9,258 nt of DNA from an uncultured Trueperaceae bacterium. GTDB taxonomy: Bacteria > Deinococcota > Deinococci > Deinococcales > Trueperaceae. Made by a program: the position numbers and the translations under genes. Shown one piece after another: positions 1-6,128 of this stretch (the first letter of the stretch is position 1; each line of letters starts with the position of its first letter). The notes beneath the pieces are model-generated. The model ran no database searches, was not told the origin of the DNA, and worked only from the letters and a program-made list of their open reading frames with translations. The stretch lies in the NCBI GenBank assembly GCA_937911855.1, contig CALDPK010000135.1, positions 1-9,258 on the forward strand, in the 5' to 3' direction.

Positions 1-738
1 GTCACGGATGAGCGGGACCTCGTGCGCCTCGCCCCTCATGCCCAGCTTGGCGGCGGCCGACCCGGTGGGCAGGTCGTAGACGCGCGTGGCCGGGGTCTCG
101 TCCTCGGGGACGTAAGCGATCTCCACGTCCAGGTTCTCGGTGCGCATCAGCCGCGTGAGCAGCGCGGCCATGCCCGTACCCAGGGTGATGGCCGGCAGCA
201 CCAGGTGCGCCAGCGTGCCGCTGCCGGAAACGGGCAGCCAGCCCAGGGTGACGCCGAAGAACAGGCTCAGCATGATGCCCAGCCAGAAACTGGGCATGGC
301 GTCGCCGACGACGGAGAAAATGTTCACCAGTGTGTCGGGCAGGCGGTTCTTGTAGAGCGCGGCGATGACCCCGCCGGGCAGTGAGATGAGGGTGGCGACC
401 ACCAGCGCGGCAGCCGCCAGGCTGGCCGTGGCCGGAAGGCGTTCGACCAGCAGCTCCATGGCCGGCCGGTTCTGATAGATGTACGAGTTGCCGAAATCGC
501 CCTGCACGATGCGGCCCATGAAATTCAGGTACTGCATGATCACTGGCTGATCCAGGCCCAGATGCTCGCGGATGGCCTGGATCTGTTCATCAGAGAGCCG
601 GATGAGCTCCGTCTCCTCGCTGCCCAGGTAAGCCTGGATCGGATCGCCCGAGAGGCGCAGCATCACGAACACGAGCAGCGTGATCCCTATCAGGGTAGGG
701 ATCACGTGCAGAAGGCGCCTTATTACGTATGTGGTCAT
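1..738 (-). CDS. DppB-type peptide ABC transporter permease, C-terminal part beyond the window
   Basis: Inner-membrane permease of a dipeptide/oligopeptide/nickel-type ABC importer (DppB/OppB family, BPD_transp_1), the natural partner of the binding protein just upstream. The 246 visible residues begin MTTYVIRRLLHVIPTLIGIT, a typical DppB first membrane helix (about 9-29). They continue with the family segment RLSGDP (28-33), the periplasmic HLGLDQP (59-65) and GDFGNS (80-85), then helices at about 103-128, 138-165 and 176-197. After RLMR (196-199), where the cytoplasmic EAA coupling loop should follow, there is instead a hydrophilic, acidic stretch (about 200-246) with no EAA motif before the window ends. 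The ATG at 738 lies 23 nt after the binding-protein stop, so the two are probably cotranscribed. I see no convincing Shine-Dalgarno. The family is clear, the substrate is not; peptide is inferred from the neighbours. Confidence 0.9.
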   Translation of the reverse strand, partial: MTTYVIRRLLHVIPTLIGITLLVFVMLRLSGDPIQAYLGSEETELIRLSDEQIQAIREHLGLDQPVIMQYLNFMGRIVQGDFGNSYIYQNRPAMELLVERLPATASLAAAALVVATLISLPGGVIAALYKNRLPDTLVNIFSVVGDAMPSFWLGIMLSLFFGVTLGWLPVSGSGTLAHLVLPAITLGTGMAALLTRLMRTENLDVEIAYVPEDETPATRVYDLPTGSAAAKLGMRGEAHEVPLIRD

Positions 739-761
739 GCAGCTGCGGGCCGGTCAGGCAA

Positions 762-2309
762 TCAGTCGGCCGGGGTTGTTTCGAACAGGACGATAAGTGA
801 GTCGGCACGGGGCGTGTAGTTCACGTCGCTTGCGACTCCGGCGAAGCTGGTCGAGTTGTACAGGTAACTGAGGGGCAGTTCTTCTTCCAGGATGGCTGTA
901 GCTTGGCGGAGCAGGTCGTAGCGCACCTCGGGGTCGAACTCGGCGTTGGCGCGGTTGACCAGGTCCGTGTACTCCTCGTTGCACCAGCGGGTTCGTTCGG
1001 AAAACTCGCCGTCGCCGCAGGTCAGGTCGATCAGGGTATTGCCGTAGTCGAACGAGGAGTCCGAGACGCCGGAGATGTTCATGTGCGAGAAACCGGAGTC
1101 ACGCATGGCCACCCAGACGCTGCCTTCGTACAGTTCGATCTCCACGTTGATGCCGGCGTCCTCGAGCATTGCCCCTGCCAGGTCGAAGTAATCGACGAAG
1201 CCGGTCGTGCCCTGGAAGACGAGGGTCAGCTCGCCGGGGCCGTAGCCGGCTTCAGCCAGCAGTTCGCGGGCGGCTTCCACGTCGTAGTTGTAGGCGTCGT
1301 ACAGCTCCTGCGGTGAGGCGGTGGTGCTGGGTGAAACGCGGCCGAGGACCGGCACGCCGTAACCGCCCTGCAGGACTTCTGAGTACAGTTCGTTGTCGAT
1401 GGCCAGATCAACGGCCTTGCGGACGCGCACGTCCCCCGTAGGTGCGTCTTCGCTGGTGTCGAAGCTGATCATGAATACGGTGTTGCCGTTGACCGGAACG
1501 ATGCGGGCGTTGTCCGAGTTCTCGACGCGGGGCAGTTCCGTGATGCGGACGCTGCTGACGATGTCCACGCCGCCGGTCAGCAGTTCACTGACTGCGGTGG
1601 AGCTCTCGGGGATCATGCGGAACACGGCCTGGTCGTAAGCAGGCTGGCCACCCCAGTAATCTTCGTAGGCTTCCAGGATCAGGCGGTCGTCAGTGCGGTA
1701 CTCGACGAAACGGTACGGACCCGTGCCGATCGGGGTGCGGCTGGCCACGTCCACGCCGACTTCTTCAAAGTAGTGCTTGGGGATGACGCTGGCCCCGTTG
1801 CGTGCCAGGTTGCTCGGCATGATCGGGTCAGGGCGTGAGGTGCGGATCAGCACTTCATGGTCGCCTAAGATCTCGACTTCTTCTATGTGGCGGTAGTAGG
1901 CGTGACGGACGAGCAGCGGGTCATTCGCGACGCGTTCGAATGTGAACTTGACGTCTTCGGCAGTGAATGGTTCGCCGTCGTGCCAGGTGACGCCTTCGCG
2001 CAGTTCGATGCGCCAGGTGTGTTCGTCGATCGCTTCCCAGGACGTGGCCAGAGCAGGCTGGAAGTCACCGTTGGCGTCCTTGAAGATCAGGTACTCGAAA
2101 ATGTTGATGTAGATGCCGGAAGTTGCGGAGCTGTTGTTGTTCTGCGGGTCGAAGCCGGCGGGGCCCGAACCGACTGCTACGGTGATCGTGTTCTGAGCGA
2201 AGCCGATGCTGCAAACCGCCAGCGCGAGGCCGGCAACGATATGTTTAAGGGCATTCTTGCGGCTTCTGGCCGCTGTTCTCCCGGAAGTTGTCATGGGGGA
2301 TAATTGCAT
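762..2309 (-). CDS. Family-5 extracellular solute-binding protein (peptide/nickel ABC importer)
   Basis: Exported receptor that captures a peptide-like or nickel-chelate substrate and delivers it to the DppB-type permease downstream. It has 515 residues, normal for SBP_bac_5. A basic N-terminus (RTAARSRKNALKH) and hydrophobic core (about 24-37) form a Sec signal peptide with likely cleavage around GFA-Q (38/39). C33 is preceded by LAV, which is not a good lipobox, so a lipoprotein is unlikely. The mature start TITVAVGSGPAGFDPQ and the segment WHDGEPFTAEDVKFTFE (109-125) are hallmarks of the family; IGTGPYRFVEY follows later. Two starts are possible: ATG at 2309, or ATG at 2294 (residue 6). 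Neither has a clear Shine-Dalgarno, but a promoter placed 8 nt before 2309 would favour a leaderless message from 2309. Peptide transport is inferred from the adjacent secreted peptidase. Confidence 0.93.
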   Translation of the reverse strand: MQLSPMTTSGRTAARSRKNALKHIVAGLALAVCSIGFAQNTITVAVGSGPAGFDPQNNNSSATSGIYINIFEYLIFKDANGDFQPALATSWEAIDEHTWRIELREGVTWHDGEPFTAEDVKFTFERVANDPLLVRHAYYRHIEEVEILGDHEVLIRTSRPDPIMPSNLARNGASVIPKHYFEEVGVDVASRTPIGTGPYRFVEYRTDDRLILEAYEDYWGGQPAYDQAVFRMIPESSTAVSELLTGGVDIVSSVRITELPRVENSDNARIVPVNGNTVFMISFDTSEDAPTGDVRVRKAVDLAIDNELYSEVLQGGYGVPVLGRVSPSTTASPQELYDAYNYDVEAARELLAEAGYGPGELTLVFQGTTGFVDYFDLAGAMLEDAGINVEIELYEGSVWVAMRDSGFSHMNISGVSDSSFDYGNTLIDLTCGDGEFSERTRWCNEEYTDLVNRANAEFDPEVRYDLLRQATAILEEELPLSYLYNSTSFAGVASDVNYTPRADSLIVLFETTPAD

Positions 2310-2345
2310 GAGCGGACACTATCGTCAATCTTGATCAAGTGTCAA
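2310..2345 (-). promoter_or_regulatory. Putative sigma70-type promoter of the binding-protein gene, leaderless arrangement
   Basis: Read on the minus strand there is a perfect TTGACA (2345-2340), a 16-nt spacer and GATAGT (2323-2318, four of six matches to TATAAT), then 8 nt before ATG 2309. Transcription would begin within a few bases of the start codon, or about 17 nt before the alternative ATG at 2294. The spacer holds the perfect 10-bp palindrome CTTGATCAAG (2330-2339), a possible repressor site, and GTCAAT occurs twice on the plus strand (2324-2329, 2341-2346). The box matches are seen directly; function is inferred. Confidence 0.5.
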
Positions 2346-2372
2346 TAATGCGTTCAACAAGGCGTCTCATAT

Positions 2373-2408
2373 TGCTGCCGCCGGATGTCATCGCATCCGG
2401 CGGCAGCA
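2373..2408 (-). terminator. Perfect 15-bp GC-rich stem-loop after the P1 peptidase gene
   Basis: TGCTGCCGCCGGATG (2373-2387) and CATCCGGCGGCAGCA (2394-2408) are exact reverse complements around a 6-nt loop. The stem begins 27 nt past the peptidase stop and lies just upstream of the binding-protein promoter, the expected place for a terminator or mRNA-stabilising hairpin separating the two minus-strand units. No T-run follows the stem on the minus strand, so it is not a canonical intrinsic terminator; it may act as a 3'-end processing barrier. Confidence 0.6.
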
Positions 2409-2435
2409 GAGGATTCAACGTCTGGTCTGTCGGGG

Positions 2436-3530
2436 TTACTCTCCGCAGACTCCTTCGAAGGTGTCGCAATAGCTGAGGCGTTCACCGACGGTTTCGGCGT
2501 TGATGATCGCGTGCACGATTGCACGGGCCATCACGTCGCTTGCCGCGGCGCCGATCGCACCGAAGGCGTTGCCTTCCAGCTCGATCGCACCGGTACCCAC
2601 TGCGAAGATCACGTCGCCGTCACCCATGGTGTGCACCGGCCGCAGCGCGCGTGCGTAGCCGTCGTGGGCCATCTGCGCGATCTTCTCCGCCTGCGCCTTG
2701 GTCAGCACCGCGTCGGTGGCGATGATGCCGATGGTGGTGTTCTGCACGAGCAGGTTGGAGTCCTGGAAGTACGACAGGTAGTTCTCCGGAGCACCGCTGA
2801 AACCAAGCTGAGCTGGCGTGCCCAGTCCACCGAATTCGCCGTCCAGTTCGAGCCAGCGGCCGTAAAGCTCACCGGTTTCCGGGTTGTGCGGCCGGCCAGC
2901 CGGGTTGACCGCGACGATTGCCGCGACGGTGATGCCGTTCTCCAGCACGATGCTGGCCGTACCCAGGCCGCCCTTGATTCCTCCACCTGCGAAAGCGCCG
3001 GTACCGGCACCTACGTTGCCCTGGGCCACAGGACCGTCAGTGGCGTTCTCGGCTGCCCGGTATCCGAACTCCGCATTCGGGCGCCTGGTCCAGTCGCCAC
3101 CACGGCCAAGGTCGAACAGGATGGCGGCCGGCACGATGGGCACGACGCGGTCCTGGCCGACCGGATAGCCGATGCCCTGCTCCTCCAGGTAACGCATGAC
3201 GCCGGTGGCTGCCTCAAGGCCGTAGGCGCTGCCGCCACTGAGGACGATGGCCTGGACTTCCTGAACGGCGTTGATCGGATCGAGCAGGTCGGTTTCGCGT
3301 GTGCCCGGTGACGAGCCGCGCACGTCGACGCCGCCGACGGCGCCTTCAGGAATGACCACGACCGTGGTACCGGTGAACGCTCCATCGGTTGTTTCCTGGT
3401 AGTGGCCGACGAGAACACCCTCTACGTCGGTGATGGCGTTGTTCGGGCCGGGTGCCTGGGCGAAGGCAAAGCTGGCGGTGAGCGCCAGGGCGCTGAGTGC
3501 TGCAAGGAATTTTCGGTGCGCAGGGTTCAT
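2436..3530 (-). CDS. Secreted P1-family (DmpA/NylC-type) self-processing N-terminal-nucleophile peptidase
   Basis: Aminopeptidase/amidohydrolase of the DmpA-like superfamily (peptidase family S58/P1), whose members cleave themselves to expose a catalytic Ser or Thr. The chosen start (ATG 3530, 364 residues) gives a Sec signal peptide, MNPAHRKFLAALSALALTAS..FAFAQ, and has GGAG 8 nt upstream; the longer reading to 3737 adds about 69 residues without signal character. Family segments run in order: NAITDVEGVLVGHY (31-44), VVVIPEGAVGGVDVRGSSPG (57-76), VLSGGSAYGLEAATGV (96-111), GNVGAGTGA (171-179), KGGLGTAS (186-193), AAIVAVNPAGRP (203-214). QNTTIGIIATDA (263-274) carries the presumed autocleavage site N264/T265, with T265 as nucleophile by analogy with NylC. 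The C-terminus has two cysteines (C355, C362), perhaps disulfide-bonded outside the cytoplasm. Position before a peptide-type importer suggests extracellular peptide breakdown; the true substrate is unknown. Confidence 0.92.
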   Translation of the reverse strand: MNPAHRKFLAALSALALTASFAFAQAPGPNNAITDVEGVLVGHYQETTDGAFTGTTVVVIPEGAVGGVDVRGSSPGTRETDLLDPINAVQEVQAIVLSGGSAYGLEAATGVMRYLEEQGIGYPVGQDRVVPIVPAAILFDLGRGGDWTRRPNAEFGYRAAENATDGPVAQGNVGAGTGAFAGGGIKGGLGTASIVLENGITVAAIVAVNPAGRPHNPETGELYGRWLELDGEFGGLGTPAQLGFSGAPENYLSYFQDSNLLVQNTTIGIIATDAVLTKAQAEKIAQMAHDGYARALRPVHTMGDGDVIFAVGTGAIELEGNAFGAIGAAASDVMARAIVHAIINAETVGERLSYCDTFEGVCGE

Positions 3531-3626
3531 GTTCGGTGCTCCAGAGGGACACGTCAGGGCGCAAGCCCGGACGGCAGAAAGTGGCGGTTCGCTACGCGCG
3601 TCCGCGATTTCCAGAAAACTCTGCAA

Positions 3627-3713
3627 ATACCACCCCCCGGTGAATCCGTTCAGTTGCCCGTCATGCTTGCACGTGACGGACGGCACGAACAGCCTGTTTA
3701 CCGGGGTGGGTAT
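3627..3713. repeat. 87-nt imperfect inverted repeat in the divergent intergenic region
   Basis: The outer arms at 3627-3644 (ATACCACCCCCCGGTGAA) and 3697-3713 (TTTACCGGGGTGGGTAT) are near-complementary, with small bulges. Inside are GTTC/GAAC (3648-3651 with 3687-3690) and CCGTCA/TGACGG (3658-3663 with 3674-3679), closing on a loop of about 10 nt. The whole can fold as one long interrupted hairpin. It lies 97 nt upstream of the peptidase start (minus) and 71 nt upstream of mntA (plus). It could be a structured 5' leader, a double operator or a small palindromic element; there is no clear target-site duplication. Otherwise I see nothing coding in 3531-3784. Confidence 0.55.
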
Positions 3714-3784
3714 ACAGCCTCGAGGGCGCAATGACACAGAGGCGGTCCGATTGACGAAGTAAAGTAAATCTCAGGAGATAGCAG

Positions 3785-4093
3785 ATGAAGGATTTCGAGC
3801 TGCCCAGCAAGGAATTGTCCCTGTTCTGCGAGAGGTGGCAGGTGACGGAGCTGGCCTTGTTTGGATCAGTTCTGAGGCGTGAGTTTCGACCGGACAGTGA
3901 CATCGATGTTCTGATTACTTTGTCACCCGAGGCGAAAGTCACGATGCTGGATTTTGTGCGGATGAAGAATGAACTGTCCGGAATTCTCGGCCGTGAAGTT
4001 GACCTCGTAAGCAGACAGGGGCTTAAGCAGAGCTCCAACTACTTACGCAGGGATGCCATCCTCGAGTCCGCGGTCACAGTCTATGAAGCGTGA
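3785..4093 (+). CDS. mntA: MntA-type nucleotidyltransferase antitoxin
   Basis: Minimal nucleotidyltransferase, the antitoxin of the HepT/MntA toxin-antitoxin system; characterised members AMPylate the HepT toxin on the tyrosine of its active motif. The protein has 102 residues, usual for the family. The GSx10DxD motif is intact: FGSVLRREFRPDSDIDVL gives G27-S28 and D39-x-D41, and a third acidic residue sits at D73 in REVDLV. The ATG at 3785 has AGGAGA (3773-3778) at 6-nt spacing, one of the clearest Shine-Dalgarno sites in the window. The end overlaps the toxin start by 11 nt, so the two are translationally coupled with antitoxin first. TTGACG at 3751-3756 might be a -35 box, but no matching -10 follows. 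Base composition is lower in GC than the flanks, suggesting acquisition. Confidence 0.92.
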   Translation: MKDFELPSKELSLFCERWQVTELALFGSVLRREFRPDSDIDVLITLSPEAKVTMLDFVRMKNELSGILGREVDLVSRQGLKQSSNYLRRDAILESAVTVYEA

Positions 4094-4412
4094 CTCCGCA
4101 TATCTGCTGGATATTGTGAATTCAGCGCGGATTGCCTGTGATTATACGGGCGGCGTTTCCGAAGACATATTTTTGGCAGACACGCTACTGCAGGATGCGG
4201 TCCTGCGGCGTATCGAAATTATCGGTGAGGCGGCACGTCGTATATCCATGGAAACAAGGAAGCAAATCGATAACGTTCCGTGGACTGAAGTTGTTGCAAT
4301 GCGGAACCTCGTAATACATGAATACGACGGGGTGGATCTAAGTATCGTCTGGCAGACAATACAGACTGACTTACCCCTGCTGATCACGGAGCTCGAACGA
4401 CACCTGACGTAA
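4083..4412 (+). CDS. hepT: HepT-type RNase toxin (DUF86)
   Basis: HEPN-domain ribonuclease toxin partnered with MntA. The protein has 109 residues, is predicted mostly helical and carries the intact Rx4HxY catalytic motif as RNLVIHEY (R74, H79, Y81); Y81 is the residue AMPylated in studied homologues. Other family features are MKRDSAYLLDIVNSARIA at the N-terminus, a helix ending EIIGEAARRIS (45-55) and the terminal LPLLITELERHL. I start it at ATG 4083 inside the mntA end, because an in-frame ATG at 4053 would add ten residues (PSSSPRSQS-rich) atypical of the family. There is no independent Shine-Dalgarno, consistent with coupling to mntA. The gene looks complete and functional. About 52% GC was counted in 4141-4200, against about 72% in 5701-5760 of the next gene. 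Confidence 0.93.
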   Translation: MKRDSAYLLDIVNSARIACDYTGGVSEDIFLADTLLQDAVLRRIEIIGEAARRISMETRKQIDNVPWTEVVAMRNLVIHEYDGVDLSIVWQTIQTDLPLLITELERHLT

Positions 4413-4451
4413 TACAGCCGGTTGCCCGCCGGATCAGCCGACAAACCACGT

Positions 4452-4472
4452 ATCATTGGTTCCAACAATGAT
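4452..4472. promoter_or_regulatory. Inverted repeat upstream of the ThDP-enzyme gene, possible operator
   Basis: ATCATTG (4452-4458) and CAATGAT (4466-4472) are exact reverse complements around a 7-nt centre, GTTCCAA. The centre overlaps a second small palindrome, TTGG-TT-CCAA (4456-4465). The site ends 33 nt before ATG 4506 and overlaps a TATCAT hexamer (4451-4456) that resembles a -10 box, although no good -35 sits at the right distance. The position suits a regulator-binding site for the ThDP enzyme/exporter unit; no regulator gene is visible. Confidence 0.35.
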
Positions 4473-4505
4473 CAATTCACGTCTTACGCTCAAATCGGAT
4501 AGCCA

Positions 4506-6128
4506 ATGAAGCGCAACGGCGGCCGCATGGTGGTCGACAGCCTCATCGAAGAAGGTGTCGACACCGTCTTCACCGTACCCGGCGAAAGTTTCCTGCCCGT
4601 GCTGGACGCCATGTACGACCCTGCCCGGCCGATAAAGGTCGTCTCGACCCGGCACGAAGAAGGTGCCGGCTTCGCAGCGGAGGCATGGGCCACCGCGACC
4701 GGCCGGGCCGGCGTGGTCATGGTGACGCGCGGTCCCGGCGTCACCAACGCTTCGATCGCGCTGCACACCGCCATGCAGGACTCGACGCCGCTCGTTGTTT
4801 TCGTCGGCCAGGTGCCCACCGACCAGCGTTACCGCGAAGCATTCCAGGAAGTCGACCTCGTCAGCTACCTGAGTCCCATCGTCAAATGGGCCATCGAGAT
4901 CCCCCAGACCGACCGCATCCCCGAACTCGTCCGCGAAGCATTCCGCGTGGCGCAGAGCGGCAGACCCGGCCCGGTAGTCGTCGGACTGCCCGAAGACGTC
5001 CTGTTCGGCTCCGGCGAGGCCGGCACCCTGCCCAGCGTCCGCATGCTTGACGCTGGCGTGTCCGAAGACGCGGTGCTGCAGGCTGCCATGCTCCTGGCTG
5101 GCGCAGAGAAATCCGTGATCATCGCCGGCAGGGAAGTTGCCGGAGCAGGTGGTCAGGCTGCCGTCAGGAACCTTGCCCACAAGTGGAAACTGCCCGTGAT
5201 GACCTCCTTCAGGCGCTTCGACGCCTACCCTAACGACGATGACAATTACGTGGGACCCATCGCCCTGGGAGCCCCCGCCGAGGTTCTGGCCGCCGTGAGG
5301 GAAGCCGACGTGGTCCTGATGCTCGGTGAACGCTTCGACGAGATCAGCACCGGCGGCTACGAGTTCATGAAAGACGCGACAGTCATCCATGTGCTCAAGG
5401 ATGCAACGAGCATAGGCACCTGGGGTTCGAAGATCCTGGCAATAACCGCGAACCCCTCGGCTTTTGCCAAGCAGCTCGCTTCCCGGGAAGTCAATCCCCG
5501 CCATGATGACCGCACGGCCAGCCTGCGCCGCACCTGGCTGGAACTCGGTGAGCCCGAGGAACCGTTCCTGGAAGGAGGCGTGAACATAAGCGCGGCACTG
5601 GCGAGCATACGGAAGCTGAGTCCAGCGGACACGGCGCTCATAACCGATGCCGGCAACTTCGCTGGCTGGGTACCGCGCTTCTACCGCTTCAACCAGCCGC
5701 ACACGCATTTCGCGCCGCTCTCAGGAGCCATGGGTTACGCCGCGCCCGCCGCAGTCGGGGTGGCCCTGGCCAGGTCCGGGCGCAGGGTGGTGGCACTGGC
5801 CGGCGACGGTGGCTTCACGATGACGATGAACGAACTGGCGACGATGAAAGCTCATGGCCTGCCCATCACCATGATCGTCTTCGTCAATAACGTTCACGGC
5901 ACCATCCGCATGCACCAGGAGAAGCACTACCCCGGCCGGCCTGTCGCGACTGACCTGACCAACCCGTCGTTCAGTGAACTGGCCCGCAGCTTCGGCCTGA
6001 ACGCCTGGACGGTCACAAGCAACCCCGAGTTCGACGAAGCTCTCAAGCAATCGCTCGCTGAGAACGGACCGACCCTGATCGAAGTGATCGAAGGCAAGGA
6101 ACGCCTGTCAGTGTGGGGCAAGAAGTAG
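4506..6128 (+). CDS. Thiamine-diphosphate-binding enzyme, acetolactate-synthase-like
   Basis: ThDP-dependent enzyme of the acetolactate synthase/benzoylformate decarboxylase superfamily, cytosolic, acting on a 2-oxo acid that I cannot name. Its 540 residues carry the usual three domains. The N-terminal pyrimidine-binding domain starts GGRMVVDSLIEEGVDTVFTV and contains VPGESFLPVLDAM (24-36), the catalytic Glu E51 in RHEEGAGFAAEA, and RGPGVTNASIALHTAMQDST. A central domain follows, and the C-terminal diphosphate domain has GAMGYAAPAAVGVALA, GDGGF (433-437) and VNN (460-462) for Mg-ThDP. In the classic family the metal ligand is the second Asn of NN; equal spacing to the following GTIRMHQE suggests N461 does that job here. 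No small regulatory subunit (IlvN/IlvH) lies nearby, so a role in branched-chain amino acid synthesis is not supported. ATG 4506 starts with MKRNGG as homologues do; the Shine-Dalgarno is weak. The 3' end overlaps the ATPase gene. Confidence 0.9.
   Translation: MKRNGGRMVVDSLIEEGVDTVFTVPGESFLPVLDAMYDPARPIKVVSTRHEEGAGFAAEAWATATGRAGVVMVTRGPGVTNASIALHTAMQDSTPLVVFVGQVPTDQRYREAFQEVDLVSYLSPIVKWAIEIPQTDRIPELVREAFRVAQSGRPGPVVVGLPEDVLFGSGEAGTLPSVRMLDAGVSEDAVLQAAMLLAGAEKSVIIAGREVAGAGGQAAVRNLAHKWKLPVMTSFRRFDAYPNDDDNYVGPIALGAPAEVLAAVREADVVLMLGERFDEISTGGYEFMKDATVIHVLKDATSIGTWGSKILAITANPSAFAKQLASREVNPRHDDRTASLRRTWLELGEPEEPFLEGGVNISAALASIRKLSPADTALITDAGNFAGWVPRFYRFNQPHTHFAPLSGAMGYAAPAAVGVALARSGRRVVALAGDGGFTMTMNELATMKAHGLPITMIVFVNNVHGTIRMHQEKHYPGRPVATDLTNPSFSELARSFGLNAWTVTSNPEFDEALKQSLAENGPTLIEVIEGKERLSVWGKK

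Noticed and set aside
2196..2216. Lipobox at C33 of the solute-binding protein
   Set aside because: The residues before the Cys are LAV, lacking the small residue needed at -1, and a Sec cleavage site FA-Q follows.
2385..3311. 308-residue open frame on the plus strand over the P1 peptidase
   Set aside because: Antisense to a gene with all P1-family motifs; no domain of its own, and its start lies inside the 15-bp stem-loop.
3751..3779. Promoter for mntA starting from TTGACG
   Set aside because: No -10-like hexamer occurs at 16-18 nt; that position is taken by the ribosome-binding site.
4053..4082. Upstream in-frame ATG for hepT
   Set aside because: It adds ten Ser/Pro-rich residues not typical of HepT and enlarges the overlap with mntA; ATG 4083 gives the family start.
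4418..4432. Hairpin CCGG-N7-CCGG after hepT as a terminator
   Set aside because: A 4-bp self-complementary stem without a T-tract is expected by chance at this GC content.
4434..5708. 424-residue open frame on the minus strand opposite the ThDP-enzyme gene
   Set aside because: It is antisense to a clearly conserved enzyme, is His/Gly/Asp-rich with no recognisable domain, and arises from GC-rich third positions.
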